A DNA stretch of 64,000 nt from Lutibacter sp. A64 (lineage in GTDB: Bacteria; Bacteroidota; Bacteroidia; Flavobacteriales; Flavobacteriaceae). The translations under genes and the position numbers were made by a program. The stretch lies in assembly GCF_022429565.1 (NCBI RefSeq), contig NZ_CP092487.1, positions 2,436,001 through 2,500,000 on the forward strand. Reading direction: 5' to 3'. Shown here in pieces: positions 45,319-54,838 of the stretch (the stretch's first letter is position 1; each line of letters starts with the position of its first letter). The notes below the pieces were generated by a model, which saw only the letters and a program-made list of their open reading frames with translations, did no database searches and was not told the origin of the DNA.

Positions 45319-47094
45319 TTATTCTACAACAATTATTTCTTTTAAAGAAACTGGTTTCCCTTTATTTGTAAAACCTTCTAAAGAAATTTCAAACGTTCCT
45401 TTCACATCCGAAGTAAAAAAGCTTACATCTTTAGTTTGAGCATTTAATTCAACGTTTGGCAACCATAACAATTGAGTTCTATAGTCTGGAATTCGCTTTA
45501 ATTTATCTGTACCATCATATTGTTGTTTAAAGTATTTTTTATGTTCTAACGGTTTTAACAACACTACATTTATAGCCGTATCATCAGATGTTAATTTAGA
45601 AAAATCACCATTTATAGAACTAAAAGAAATAATACCTTCAAATATTTGAGTACCATACAAGTACTTCTCCCTTACAACATCAATTTGTTGTATTTTATTT
45701 GCATTATAGTTTATAATTTCATTATGATCTTTAATAATTATTCCATCAAAAAGCACCAATGGTAACAATCCAGAATCGTAGGTCCTATTAGCCCAAATAA
45801 CATCTAAAAACACCTTTCCCTTACGGTGCTTTAAAGTTACAACATCAACAACTTCAACAATGGTTTCTTTAACCGTTGGAAAACGTGTAAAATCATCTAA
45901 ATTAAAGGTAATTTCTTTAGAATTATAAAATGTACCGTCTAAAGCTACTTTCTCTACCTCTGTAGGTTTAACAGCTCCGTAAGCATTTTCTATTTGATTG
46001 TTAATACTTTGTTTTAAAATAAAATCACTAATAGATGTATCTATTTTATAATCACTAAATTTTAAGTTTGAATATGTTAAAGAAACTTCTGGATTTAAAT
46101 TAATTTTATACTTTTCAGCATCACTAAGCAACTGAATTGTAGCTGTAGGCTGTTTATAATTCTCTAACAAATTAAAATAAAATTGCCCTAAATTATTTGT
46201 AGTTGACATTTTAAAAAGATCATCTTCTTTTCCTGAAATAGACAAACTAACTTTTACATTAGTTGCTGGTAAATTTGTAGCTTTTTCAACAACAGTTCCT
46301 GAAATTAATTCTCCTCTTAATTCTGGTAAAAATATTTCGTTTTTAGTTGTGTTAGCTATATCCGTTTTTTCCATTTCAAAATTTGAAAATTCAACAGAAC
46401 TAGTACTTTTAAGAGTTTTAAATGGCTGTATTTTTCTAACAGAAATAGAATAATTTCCGGAAGATTCTTCTTCTTCTTTTAAACTATTAAGTTGTAAACT
46501 TACTTTTTGTCTATTTTTAAATTTATTTTGATCTAATAACAACTCAACAAAATTACTTTTAATAATTTTTGAAACATCATTATTTGATGTAGTTACAAAT
46601 TCAAACGCTTTTGAATTTAAAGTATCTAGTTCTTTTGACAGAATTCCATTTTGATTTTCATTAAACGGATTTACTATAGAAATATCTTCTTGAAATATAA
46701 CTTTCTCCCCTGCATTACACATCCATTGCGTATAGGCTACAATTTTATAATTTCCAGATAAAATAGACGTTGGAATAAAAAAATCTCCTTGCCCTAAACC
46801 CGATTCTAATTTTATTTTTTGCTTAAATACTTCGTTTAAATCACTATCCACTAAAGCTACATAAGCTATTTTACTTAAATTACTCAATACATTAGTATCT
46901 CTATTTAAACAATACAGTTTGTAGTAAAAAGTTTCACCTGTAAGTAAAAAAGAACTATTATAATGTATAAATATTTTTTCTTGATGTATGGTTTTAAAAA
47001 GGGGTTTATCGTTACTTTGTAATACAACTTGCGCATTCACAGTATAGCATTGACTATAAAACACTATTAATAATAAAAAGAACTGTTTTTTCAT
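45319..47094 (-). CDS. Exported MG2-like protein of a TonB uptake cluster
   Basis: 591 residues, signal peptide MKKQFFLLLIVFYSQCYTVNA. The N-terminal region (about 30-145) resembles a macroglobulin MG2 domain (KIFIHYNSSFLLTGETFYYKLY, LSGNYKIVAYTQWM). A carboxypeptidase-regulatory-like module follows at about 258-320 (GELISGTVVEKATNLPATNV), and near 450-510 a plug-like segment (IIKDHNEIINYNANKIQQID) similar to TonB receptor plugs but without a barrel. It is the last gene of the four-gene cluster that starts at 51830, 21 bp behind the DUF4249 gene. Probably a surface or periplasmic partner of the receptor. Confidence 0.82.
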   Translation of the reverse strand: MKKQFFLLLIVFYSQCYTVNAQVVLQSNDKPLFKTIHQEKIFIHYNSSFLLTGETFYYKLYCLNRDTNVLSNLSKIAYVALVDSDLNEVFKQKIKLESGLGQGDFFIPTSILSGNYKIVAYTQWMCNAGEKVIFQEDISIVNPFNENQNGILSKELDTLNSKAFEFVTTSNNDVSKIIKSNFVELLLDQNKFKNRQKVSLQLNSLKEEEESSGNYSISVRKIQPFKTLKSTSSVEFSNFEMEKTDIANTTKNEIFLPELRGELISGTVVEKATNLPATNVKVSLSISGKEDDLFKMSTTNNLGQFYFNLLENYKQPTATIQLLSDAEKYKINLNPEVSLTYSNLKFSDYKIDTSISDFILKQSINNQIENAYGAVKPTEVEKVALDGTFYNSKEITFNLDDFTRFPTVKETIVEVVDVVTLKHRKGKVFLDVIWANRTYDSGLLPLVLFDGIIIKDHNEIINYNANKIQQIDVVREKYLYGTQIFEGIISFSSINGDFSKLTSDDTAINVVLLKPLEHKKYFKQQYDGTDKLKRIPDYRTQLLWLPNVELNAQTKDVSFFTSDVKGTFEISLEGFTNKGKPVSLKEIIVVE

Positions 47095-47115
47095 GGTCTT
47101 TTAATTTCAATTTAA

Positions 47116-48333
47116 TTATTCAATCCAGAAATCTGGTTTAACATTAGTTCCTAAAACTGTACAATCGCTACAAGGAACTGGAACCATTTGATAAGGTCCT
47201 CCTGGAATTGGATCCACAGGACTAAATTTACCTCCATTTACTTGAAAAAACTTTAAAGTACCTGCTTTTATCGCATCAATTAATGGTGAACTATTTCCAC
47301 TTCCATCTACTAAAAGCGGAGCAACTAATTCGCAGTTAGAGATATAAGGAGGTGAAGTTTCTATTATTTCTCTTGGGTTCACAAATATTCTTTTGGTTGC
47401 TACTGAAGCTACTTCAAAAAAACCTATTACTTTTTCTTCACTATTTTCATCAGAAGAAATATTTCCACTAAAAAAACCTGGTTGATTTTGTGAAAACAAA
47501 CTTTCTGAGCCAGATAAGTTATTTAAAATATTATAAAAAGTATAGGCTTCTATTGATTGTACATATTGTTTTAACAAAATACTATACCTATTGGTAATTA
47601 TAAAATCATCTTTTGAAATAAACCTCACAGGAAATTTAGACACTCTATCCTCAACAAAACTATTGGTTTCTGTTTGAATGATACCTTCTGAAAATATAGT
47701 ATTATAACATGTTTTTTCTTCTTTAGTTCTTGGAACAAAATCAACCTTAAAAGGAGGTACATCAGATATAACTACTGCATCATAAGCAGACCAATACGGT
47801 GTAATAATTTTATACGTTTCTTCAAATTCATAGCGATAATACCTAGCATCTCCATTTGCATTATAACTACTTACCTGAATTGATATACCTTCATTTCCGT
47901 TACTATCAATTTCTTTAACTGCTATAACCTCATTAATTTCTGCTTCATTTGTAATCTGTGTTGGTTGAGAAGAATAAGACCTTCCGTTTGAAGTTGTAAT
48001 TTTTAATTGATACTGCCTACCAGTTTCTGCTTTAAATTCAACTTCAGACAAATAAACTCCTGGGGTTTCTTCTTCAAAATGATAAGTATTACCAGCATCA
48101 TCTATAACTTCAACCTTCGCATTACTCTCAGTTGTAGGCGTATTATCCTCTATTTTAAACGTTCTACTTAATTTTATTTGATGAAATTTATTTTCATTGG
48201 TAATTGAACCCTCAACTACCAATGCATCATCAAATGAAATTGTTTTTAAATCAATTTGTTCTACACAAGCGTTTGTTAATAACAACACCACAACAGAGTA
48301 TAAAATAAAAGATAAAAATTTTATATTTTTCAT
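47116..48333 (-). CDS. DUF4249 lipoprotein, partner of the TonB receptor
   Basis: 405 residues from ATG 48333 (MKNIKFLSFILYSVVVLLLT); the ATG at 48345 adds four residues. The signal peptide ends in a lipobox (TNAC). The mature protein matches the DUF4249 family: FDDALVVEGSITNENKFHQI near the start, an Ig-like domain (AKVEVIDDAGNTYHFEE, YQLKITTSNGRSYSS) and a long C-terminal part with a late CSDC. DUF4249 proteins are encoded next to TonB receptors across Bacteroidota, as SusD is next to SusC, and may help bind the ligand. It starts within 14 bp of the receptor stop. Confidence 0.88.
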   Translation of the reverse strand: MKNIKFLSFILYSVVVLLLTNACVEQIDLKTISFDDALVVEGSITNENKFHQIKLSRTFKIEDNTPTTESNAKVEVIDDAGNTYHFEEETPGVYLSEVEFKAETGRQYQLKITTSNGRSYSSQPTQITNEAEINEVIAVKEIDSNGNEGISIQVSSYNANGDARYYRYEFEETYKIITPYWSAYDAVVISDVPPFKVDFVPRTKEEKTCYNTIFSEGIIQTETNSFVEDRVSKFPVRFISKDDFIITNRYSILLKQYVQSIEAYTFYNILNNLSGSESLFSQNQPGFFSGNISSDENSEEKVIGFFEVASVATKRIFVNPREIIETSPPYISNCELVAPLLVDGSGNSSPLIDAIKAGTLKFFQVNGGKFSPVDPIPGGPYQMVPVPCSDCTVLGTNVKPDFWIE

Positions 48334-48346
48334 AATTAATTGCATT

Positions 48347-51100
48347 CTAAAATTTAAAATTATAGGTTATAGTTGGCACTGGTATTGAAAAAATTGAACT
48401 CTGATATGCTTTAATTTCACCTTTATCTGTAACAAAATAAACCGAATAAGGATTATTTCTACCTAACACATTATACACTGAAATATTCCAGAAACTATGC
48501 GCAAACTTCTTAATTTTATGATTTCCTTCAATATTAAACCCTATATCAAACCTATAATAATCTGGAATTCTAAATTTATTTCTATCGCTATACAAAACAC
48601 GTTCTTCTCCATTATAAATATATTTTCCTACTGGATAGGTAACTGGTCTTCCTGTTTGATAGGTGAAATTTGCTGAAAAACTATAGCGTTTTGTTAATTT
48701 ATAATTTGCAACTAAACTTACATCGTGAGGCTTATCATAATTAGATGGAAAATAATCTCCATTATTCACTCTTTCTTCAGAGAATTCACTATCTAATTTC
48801 ACCATAGAACGAGAATAACTATAACCAAGCCAGCCATTTAAATTTCCTTTTGTTTTTTTAACTAAGAACTCAACACCATAGGCCTTACCTTCTCCTTGTA
48901 AAACTTCTGTTTCAATATATTCATTTAGCAATAGATCTGCTCCAACTTTATAATCTAAGGTGTTTTTAGTTTTTTTATAATACCCTTCTAAACTTAATTC
49001 GTAAAAAGAGTCTTGGAAATTTTTATAAAGCCCTAGTGTAACCTGGTTTGCTTGTTGTGGTTTAACATTTAAATCAGACAACTTCCAAGTATCTGTTGGA
49101 GAAACTGTTGTATTGTTAGATAATGTATGTATATATTGATATGTACTATTAAAACTTCCTTTAACCGATAAACTTGGTGTTAAAAAATAACGCGCAGACA
49201 ATCGTATTTCAGGACCACCATAAGTTTTAACAACTTCATTTTTATCGAAATTTAAAGTATCAATCACAGAACCTTCATTTTTCGGTAAATCTTTTTGGTA
49301 TTCTCTTTGGGAAGATTTACCCAACGAAGTATAAAACGAATAGCGCAATCCAAAATTAAATAACAGTTTATTATCTACCTTATAAGTATCAGCAATAAAA
49401 ATAGCAGATTCTAATGCTTTTTCTTCTGCAATAGTTGAAGTTTCAATTATAGATTCAGTTCCTATTGGATTAATAGAACCTGGATTTACTACATACAATT
49501 TACTAGAAATACCATAATCAAACTTATGAGTTTCACTATGCAAATACTTCATTTTAAGTTTTAGTTCGGTTTCATTTATTTTATAGCCTAATTTAAAATC
49601 TGTATCAATGGCTCCATCATAATTAATATTGAATTTATATTCACTATTTGCCAAAATTAAGCTTCCATTATTTTTATTATTAAAATTTCTATTCCATCTT
49701 AAAGACATCAGTCTATTGTTATAACTATATAGAGAATCTGAAGTTATGCTAAACTCATCATTACTATAATACCCTGAAGCTTCTAAAGTATTATTGTTAT
49801 CTAATTTATGTTTGTATTTAGCAACCAAATCAAAAAATGAAGCTTCACTATCTTTTATTGACGCATCATCTAACGATTTTAATATCCAGTCTGAATAGGT
49901 TCCTCTTCCTCCAATTAATAAAGAAGATTCGTTTTTAACAATAGGGATTTCAAAAGTTAAGTTACTAGTTACAGGCCCAATTGAAGCCTCTCCTGCAAAT
50001 TTTTCTGTAGAGCCATCTTTGGTATTTATATCGAAAACAGAGGATAATCTACCACCATACTCAGACGGCAAACTACCTTTGTAAATATTTACATCGCCCG
50101 AAGTAAATGGGTTTAATGCAGAAAAAATTCCGAAAAAATGTGATGGATTGTATAGAACGGCATTGTCTAACAAAATTAAATTCTGATCCTCTTTACCTCC
50201 TCTAACATTATAACCTGATGAACCTTCACCTGCTTTTTTTATACCTGGTAATGTTGTAGCAACTTTTAAAATATCACGTTCTCCTAAAACTAAAGGTATA
50301 TTTTTAATTTCTTGAACCTTAATTTGAGTTACACCAGATATTACTTCCTTTATATTTCTATCTCTACTAGCCTCCACCACAACTTCTTTTAAAGTTTCTG
50401 AAGTTTCTTTTAGATTAAAATTTAAGGTTCCATCGCTATAAATAAGCACTTTTTTATTTGCCTCTTCAATACCAAGCGATTTTGTTTCAACATAATTTAT
50501 ACCTGGAGGTAATTTAACACTGTAAAACCCATCAATATCAGTTACAGCATTAATATTTTTACCAACTACAATTAATGCTAAGTTTGGAATTGGATCGTTT
50601 GTTAAACTATTTTTAACATATCCAGAAAGCGTGTAGAATTTTTTTGAATTGGTTTTTGTTTCCTTACCTATTCTTACTGTTTCGTAATTTTTGGTTTTAG
50701 CCACAAAATTATCTTCATAAAATACTGGTTCAACTTCTTTATAATCTGTTATTACTTCTTTCTTTTTATAAAAAGTGCTCGGCAAATAATCGTAAATTAA
50801 ATTATTTTGAGTTAAAACAACTTTATTGTCTTTACCTATATAAAAGTTGATATACGTATCTTTAAATATAGCTGTTAAAATACTATTTAAAGAAGCATTA
50901 ATGTAATTACCAGAGATTGGTTTATTATCTATCCAATCTTCAATAAAATAAAATTGATAACCTGTCTTTTCCTCTAATTGATTTATAACTTCAATCTTAC
51001 TTGAATTTTGAAAACTCAAAGTAATTTTTAGTGATTCTTTAGTTTGAGCATTTAAAAAATAAAAACAGAAAAAAGCTACTAATACTATAATTTTTCTCAT
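48347..51100 (-). CDS. TonB-dependent receptor with N-terminal STN domain
   Basis: 917 residues, signal peptide MRKIIVLVAFFCFYFLNA. STN-like domain (about 25-105, KIEVINQLEEKTGYQFYFIE), a carboxypeptidase-regulatory-like domain (about 155-235, LSGYVKNSLTNDPIPNLALI), plug (about 245-365, VRGGKEDQNLILLDNAVLYN, LPSEYGGRLSSVFDI) and barrel. STN domains usually pass a signal to a FecR-type anti-sigma factor, but no FecI/FecR pair is adjacent. It is the second gene of the cluster 51830-45319, with DUF4249 and MG2-like partners downstream. The substrate is unknown; the DUF4249 partner sets it apart from the SusC/SusD type. Confidence 0.93.
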   Translation of the reverse strand: MRKIIVLVAFFCFYFLNAQTKESLKITLSFQNSSKIEVINQLEEKTGYQFYFIEDWIDNKPISGNYINASLNSILTAIFKDTYINFYIGKDNKVVLTQNNLIYDYLPSTFYKKKEVITDYKEVEPVFYEDNFVAKTKNYETVRIGKETKTNSKKFYTLSGYVKNSLTNDPIPNLALIVVGKNINAVTDIDGFYSVKLPPGINYVETKSLGIEEANKKVLIYSDGTLNFNLKETSETLKEVVVEASRDRNIKEVISGVTQIKVQEIKNIPLVLGERDILKVATTLPGIKKAGEGSSGYNVRGGKEDQNLILLDNAVLYNPSHFFGIFSALNPFTSGDVNIYKGSLPSEYGGRLSSVFDINTKDGSTEKFAGEASIGPVTSNLTFEIPIVKNESSLLIGGRGTYSDWILKSLDDASIKDSEASFFDLVAKYKHKLDNNNTLEASGYYSNDEFSITSDSLYSYNNRLMSLRWNRNFNNKNNGSLILANSEYKFNINYDGAIDTDFKLGYKINETELKLKMKYLHSETHKFDYGISSKLYVVNPGSINPIGTESIIETSTIAEEKALESAIFIADTYKVDNKLLFNFGLRYSFYTSLGKSSQREYQKDLPKNEGSVIDTLNFDKNEVVKTYGGPEIRLSARYFLTPSLSVKGSFNSTYQYIHTLSNNTTVSPTDTWKLSDLNVKPQQANQVTLGLYKNFQDSFYELSLEGYYKKTKNTLDYKVGADLLLNEYIETEVLQGEGKAYGVEFLVKKTKGNLNGWLGYSYSRSMVKLDSEFSEERVNNGDYFPSNYDKPHDVSLVANYKLTKRYSFSANFTYQTGRPVTYPVGKYIYNGEERVLYSDRNKFRIPDYYRFDIGFNIEGNHKIKKFAHSFWNISVYNVLGRNNPYSVYFVTDKGEIKAYQSSIFSIPVPTITYNFKF

Positions 51101-51110
51101 AATTTACAGC

Positions 51111-51830
51111 TTAATTATTTGATATTAATTCACTTAAATACCCTGAAAGTTTAGATAAAAACAACTCATAATTCATTTTTCTTAAATTTGTATTATTCTT
51201 GTAAAATAAATTAATATCTTTTTTAAGATTTGGTAATACTTTTGAAATATTACTTTTTGATTTTATTTGATAATATTCATTATTATAATAAAGTAAATAT
51301 GATTCTTTTTCTGTAAAAACATAATATGCAAAATCTTTATCTAAATGCTTTTTTATTGTTTTTATATACTTTTTATAAAACTTTATATTGCTATCTTCAA
51401 ATAAAACCTCATAAAACCCTGAAACACCTTCAGCAGAAAGCTTTACAAAGCTATGACCGCTTATGGAAAAACTCGATACCTTTTGTTGAATTAATTGAAT
51501 AGTATTATTAGACTTAACGCTTGGTAATTGTGCAATAAGCTCGTCATTATGAATGTCATATTTCAAGTACACATCAAAATAAGGCTGATTGCTATATAAA
51601 ACAGTACCTTTTATAAAATCTGAACTTAAAAAATATTCGTGATTCTTATTTATTGTATTATAACTTCTTTTATATTGAATTCCATTATATAAATCTGTAT
51701 TACCTACTCCAACAACAGCGTCAAACCATTTATAATAATTTTCTTGGCTACTATTTGTTTGCCCGTAGAACGAAATAGAATTTAATATAAAGACAAAAAA
51801 CACAATAATTTGTTTGCCTATTCTTATCAT
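51111..51830 (-). CDS. Exported protein of unknown function heading a TonB cluster
   Basis: 239 residues, signal peptide MIRIGKQIIVFFVFILNSISFYG. The mature part is mixed alpha/beta (VGVGNTDLYNGIQYKRSYNT, GTVLYSNQPYFDVYLKYDIH, FEDSNIKFYKKYIKTIKKHL) with a helical basic C-terminus. I recognise no named domain. It lies 10 bp before the STN-TonB receptor and is likely the first gene of that operon, so probably takes part in the same uptake. Confidence 0.75.
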   Translation of the reverse strand: MIRIGKQIIVFFVFILNSISFYGQTNSSQENYYKWFDAVVGVGNTDLYNGIQYKRSYNTINKNHEYFLSSDFIKGTVLYSNQPYFDVYLKYDIHNDELIAQLPSVKSNNTIQLIQQKVSSFSISGHSFVKLSAEGVSGFYEVLFEDSNIKFYKKYIKTIKKHLDKDFAYYVFTEKESYLLYYNNEYYQIKSKSNISKVLPNLKKDINLFYKNNTNLRKMNYELFLSKLSGYLSELISNN

Positions 51831-51900
51831 ATATCTAATTAAATTTGAGTTTTCGAAGTTAAATAAAATTATTATTAATCTCAGGTATCTTTAAAAAATA

Positions 51901-51932
51901 AAAAACCCGAATTTTAAAAAATTCGGGTTTTT
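51901..51932 (-). terminator. Terminator of the aspartate kinase gene
   Basis: Arms of 15 bp (51901-51915 and 51918-51932), perfectly complementary around a two-base centre, with core CCCGAATT/AATTCGGG and T runs on both sides. It lies 22 bp beyond the aspartate kinase stop codon. Confidence 0.92.
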
Positions 51933-51954
51933 TATTTACCTATAAATTAACATT

Positions 51955-53277
51955 TTAAGACACTGCAAAATCAAAAACATATTTATTTAAATGTTTAAGT
52001 GCAGAAATTTTATCGCTAGTATTTACTAAAAGAGAAATATTATAATTACTTCCACCATAAGAAATCATTCTTATAGGAAGATCTTGTAATACTTGAAACA
52101 ATCTATGTGTTTCATGATGTTTTACAATTTCATTTCCAACCAAACATATAATACTTTGATTGTTATCTACTTCAACCAAAGAGAATTTTTTTAATTCTTC
52201 AACAATTGAATTTAAATTTGCATCATTATCAATAGTTAACGAAACTGCAATTTCTGATGTTGTAATCATATCGATTGGCGTTTCGTATTTTTCAAATATT
52301 TCGAATACTTTTTTTAAGAAACCGTGTGCTAAAAGCATACGTGCCGACTTAATTTTAATAGCTGTAATATTATCTTTAGCAGCGATAGCTTTAACTCCTT
52401 CCCCTTCAATATCTTCAGATATTAAAGTTCCGTAAGAAGCAGGGTCCATTGTATTTTTTAAACGAACTGGTATATTAGCTTCTCGCGCAGGCATAACAGT
52501 TTGTGGATGCAATATTTTTGCTCCAAAATACGCTAATTCAGCAGCTTCATCAAAAGATAAATTAGATATTGCATGTGTATTATCTACAATTCTAGGGTCG
52601 TTATTGTGCATTCCATCAATATCAGTCCAAATTTGAACCTCATCTGCATCCATAACCGCACCAATAATTGTTGCTGTATAATCACTTCCTCCTCGTTGTA
52701 GATTAGCTATATTTCCATAAGCATCTAAACAAATAAAACCTTGTGTTATGTAAATATCTGCAGGTAAATTTTCATGTAAAATTCGTTGTAAATTTTGTTT
52801 GATATAAAAATCATCTGGCTCGTTAGATTTATCTACACGCATAAAGTCTAATGCTGGTAATAATTGTGCATTTACCCCTTCTTGATTTAAAAACTTAGTA
52901 AACATAAAAGTGGACATTAGTTCTCCTTGCGATACTATTTTATTGTATAAAAATACAGTATGCTTTTCTGCAGCTAAAGCTCTTAAATGTTCAAAAACAC
53001 TATCAACATAATTACTTACTTCTTGCTTTGTTTCAGAGCACTCAAACAATTCATCTATAACATCTTCATATTTTGCTGATAAATTTTCAACATATTGTAT
53101 TGCAACATCTAAAGCTCCTAACTTTATTTGTTCAGAAATTTCTACCAAAGCATTTGTAGTTCCCGACATAGCAGATAAAACAACAATTTTTCTATCACCG
53201 TCGTTAATAATCTCTTTAACTCTTTTTATATTTTCAATAGAACCTACTGAAGTACCTCCAAATTTTAAAACTTTCAT
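51955..53277 (-). CDS. Aspartate kinase (monofunctional)
   Basis: 440 residues. It phosphorylates aspartate as the first step to Lys, Thr and Met. The N-terminal kinase domain begins MKVLKFGGTSVGSIENI and has NLQRGGSDYTATIIGAVMDA and TDIDGMHNNDPRIV; two ACT domains follow (about 300-440, TSEIAVSLTIDN and IICLVGNEIVKHH, MISYGGSNYNISLLV). There is no homoserine dehydrogenase domain, so it is a LysC-type enzyme. It is divergent from an ACT-like protein with 102 bp between their start codons. Confidence 0.96.
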   Translation of the reverse strand: MKVLKFGGTSVGSIENIKRVKEIINDGDRKIVVLSAMSGTTNALVEISEQIKLGALDVAIQYVENLSAKYEDVIDELFECSETKQEVSNYVDSVFEHLRALAAEKHTVFLYNKIVSQGELMSTFMFTKFLNQEGVNAQLLPALDFMRVDKSNEPDDFYIKQNLQRILHENLPADIYITQGFICLDAYGNIANLQRGGSDYTATIIGAVMDADEVQIWTDIDGMHNNDPRIVDNTHAISNLSFDEAAELAYFGAKILHPQTVMPAREANIPVRLKNTMDPASYGTLISEDIEGEGVKAIAAKDNITAIKIKSARMLLAHGFLKKVFEIFEKYETPIDMITTSEIAVSLTIDNDANLNSIVEELKKFSLVEVDNNQSIICLVGNEIVKHHETHRLFQVLQDLPIRMISYGGSNYNISLLVNTSDKISALKHLNKYVFDFAVS

Positions 53278-53296
53278 TTTTTGTATTTTAGTTCTG

Positions 53297-53354
53297 CAAA
53301 TGTAAAATCATTTTCAACTTATTGTGTATATTTAAAAACAATACACTAATTTTG
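53297..53354. promoter_or_regulatory. Divergent promoter elements for aspartate kinase and the ACT-like gene
   Basis: Leftward TACATTTG (53304-53297, minus strand) and rightward TAATTTTG (53347-53354) both match TAnnTTTG, 20-26 nt from their start codons. The rightward one has a TTG 22 bp upstream; the leftward one has none. Confidence 0.45.
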
Positions 53355-53379
53355 CACAAACTGTTAACTATTTAACAAT

Positions 53380-54036
53380 ATGAGAACAATCGCAACCTGT
53401 GTAGAAGAAATTTTAGTTTCGCAACCATTTTTAGAGGATGCTTTAACTAGAAATATTTTAAATTTTAGCGCTTTAGCTGAAGAGTTAAGAGATCCTATTT
53501 CTAAAATGTTACGTAAACCTGTAAAATCTGGTGCTATTATGATGGCACTACGTAGATACAGTCCACCAAAAGAAATGGCAAATAAAATTAAGTTAAATAA
53601 AGTACTTCAAAATTTAGGTGATATTACAGTACGCTCAGACCTGTCTGATTACACTTTTAAAAACTCAAATTCGCTTGTAAATAGCCATTTAAAAGCTTTA
53701 GAAATAATAAAAAACGACCCCCATATTTTTTATACGTTTACACGTGGAGTTCACGAAAGTAATGTGTTAATTACCACAACTCTAAAAGATAAAATTGAAA
53801 GCTTTTACAAAGATGAAATTTGCACTTCAGTAAAAGGAAGTTTATCTGCAATTACCATTGGTTTACCTAAAGAAAATACTAAAATTGCAGGTTTATATTA
53901 TCAGTTTTTTAAACGTTTAGCTTGGGAAGGAATTGCATTATACGAAGTAGTTTCTACCACTAACGAATTTACTATTTTAGTAGAAGATGATGTAGTTGAC
54001 AAAGCTTTTTCTGCTGTAAAAGGCCTAAAAAATTAA
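53380..54036 (+). CDS. Conserved cytoplasmic protein with ACT-like C-terminus
   Basis: 218 residues, soluble. The N-terminal 70 residues are helical (TCVEEILVSQPFLEDALT, FSALAEELRDPISKML, SGAIMMALRRY) and could be a winged-helix-like domain. The C-terminal part, about 145-215 (LSAITIGLPKENTKIAGLYY, EGIALYEVVSTTNEFTILVE), has the beta-alpha-beta-beta-alpha-beta order of ACT domains of aspartate kinases; a weaker half-repeat may lie at 110-140. It stands divergent from aspartate kinase and may be an amino-acid-sensing regulator of it. The family name is not known to me. The hydrolase gene follows after 19 bp. Confidence 0.8.
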   Translation: MRTIATCVEEILVSQPFLEDALTRNILNFSALAEELRDPISKMLRKPVKSGAIMMALRRYSPPKEMANKIKLNKVLQNLGDITVRSDLSDYTFKNSNSLVNSHLKALEIIKNDPHIFYTFTRGVHESNVLITTTLKDKIESFYKDEICTSVKGSLSAITIGLPKENTKIAGLYYQFFKRLAWEGIALYEVVSTTNEFTILVEDDVVDKAFSAVKGLKN

Positions 54037-54055
54037 ATTATAAATACTTTTTATA

Positions 54056-54838
54056 ATGACTTTTTCTTATAAAAATATAGCTGTAAATTTTACTTCAAAA
54101 GGAACAGGTAAAACCATAGTTTTAATTCATGGTTTTTTAGAAGATAGTACTATGTGGAATTCAGTTTCTAAAGAACTTTCTAAAAAATACCGTGTAATTT
54201 GTATTGATTTATTAGGACACGGTAAAACAGAGAACCTTGGCTACATACATACAATGCAAGATCAGGCAACAATGGTTATTGCCGTTTTAAAACACCTTCG
54301 TTTAAGAAAATACATCTTAGTTGGGCATAGCATGGGCGGATATATAGCTTTAGAAATTTGCAAATTAGCACCAACTAATGTAAAAGGTTTGTGCTTAATG
54401 AATTCTACCGCATTACCTGATTCTGAAGAAAAGAAAATTAACAGAGATCGAGCAATTGTTGCTGTAAAACAAAATCATAAAACATTTATTAGAATAGCAA
54501 TACCAATGCTTTTTTCTGAAGAAAATAGAACTATTTTTAATTCAGAAATTGAAGAAATAACTAACAATGCATTAAACATATCTCCTCAAGGAATTACCGC
54601 AGCTTTAGAAGGTATGAAAATTAGAGAAGATTATACTTCTATATACAAAAGTGCTAATTTCCCTATACTAATGGTTGTTGGAAAACAAGACCCAGCCTTA
54701 GATTATAATTCTTTAATTGCACAAACTAAAAATACCAACGTAAAAGTTGTAGAATTTTCAGATGGACATATGAGTCATATAGAAAATAAAGAGGCTTTTA
54801 TTACTACTTTGGCTAGTTTTGCAAAAAAATGTAGCTAG
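54056..54838 (+). CDS. Alpha/beta-fold hydrolase
   Basis: 260 residues, no signal peptide. Classic alpha/beta hydrolase motifs: oxyanion loop LIHGFLEDSTMW (22-35), nucleophile Ser92 in VGHSMGG, an acid near MVVGKQDPALD and the catalytic His in DGHMSHIENKEAF. The substrate cannot be read from the sequence; it may be an esterase or a C-C hydrolase. It is co-directional with the ACT-like gene (19-bp gap), so both are probably on one transcript. Confidence 0.93.
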   Translation: MTFSYKNIAVNFTSKGTGKTIVLIHGFLEDSTMWNSVSKELSKKYRVICIDLLGHGKTENLGYIHTMQDQATMVIAVLKHLRLRKYILVGHSMGGYIALEICKLAPTNVKGLCLMNSTALPDSEEKKINRDRAIVAVKQNHKTFIRIAIPMLFSEENRTIFNSEIEEITNNALNISPQGITAALEGMKIREDYTSIYKSANFPILMVVGKQDPALDYNSLIAQTKNTNVKVVEFSDGHMSHIENKEAFITTLASFAKKCS

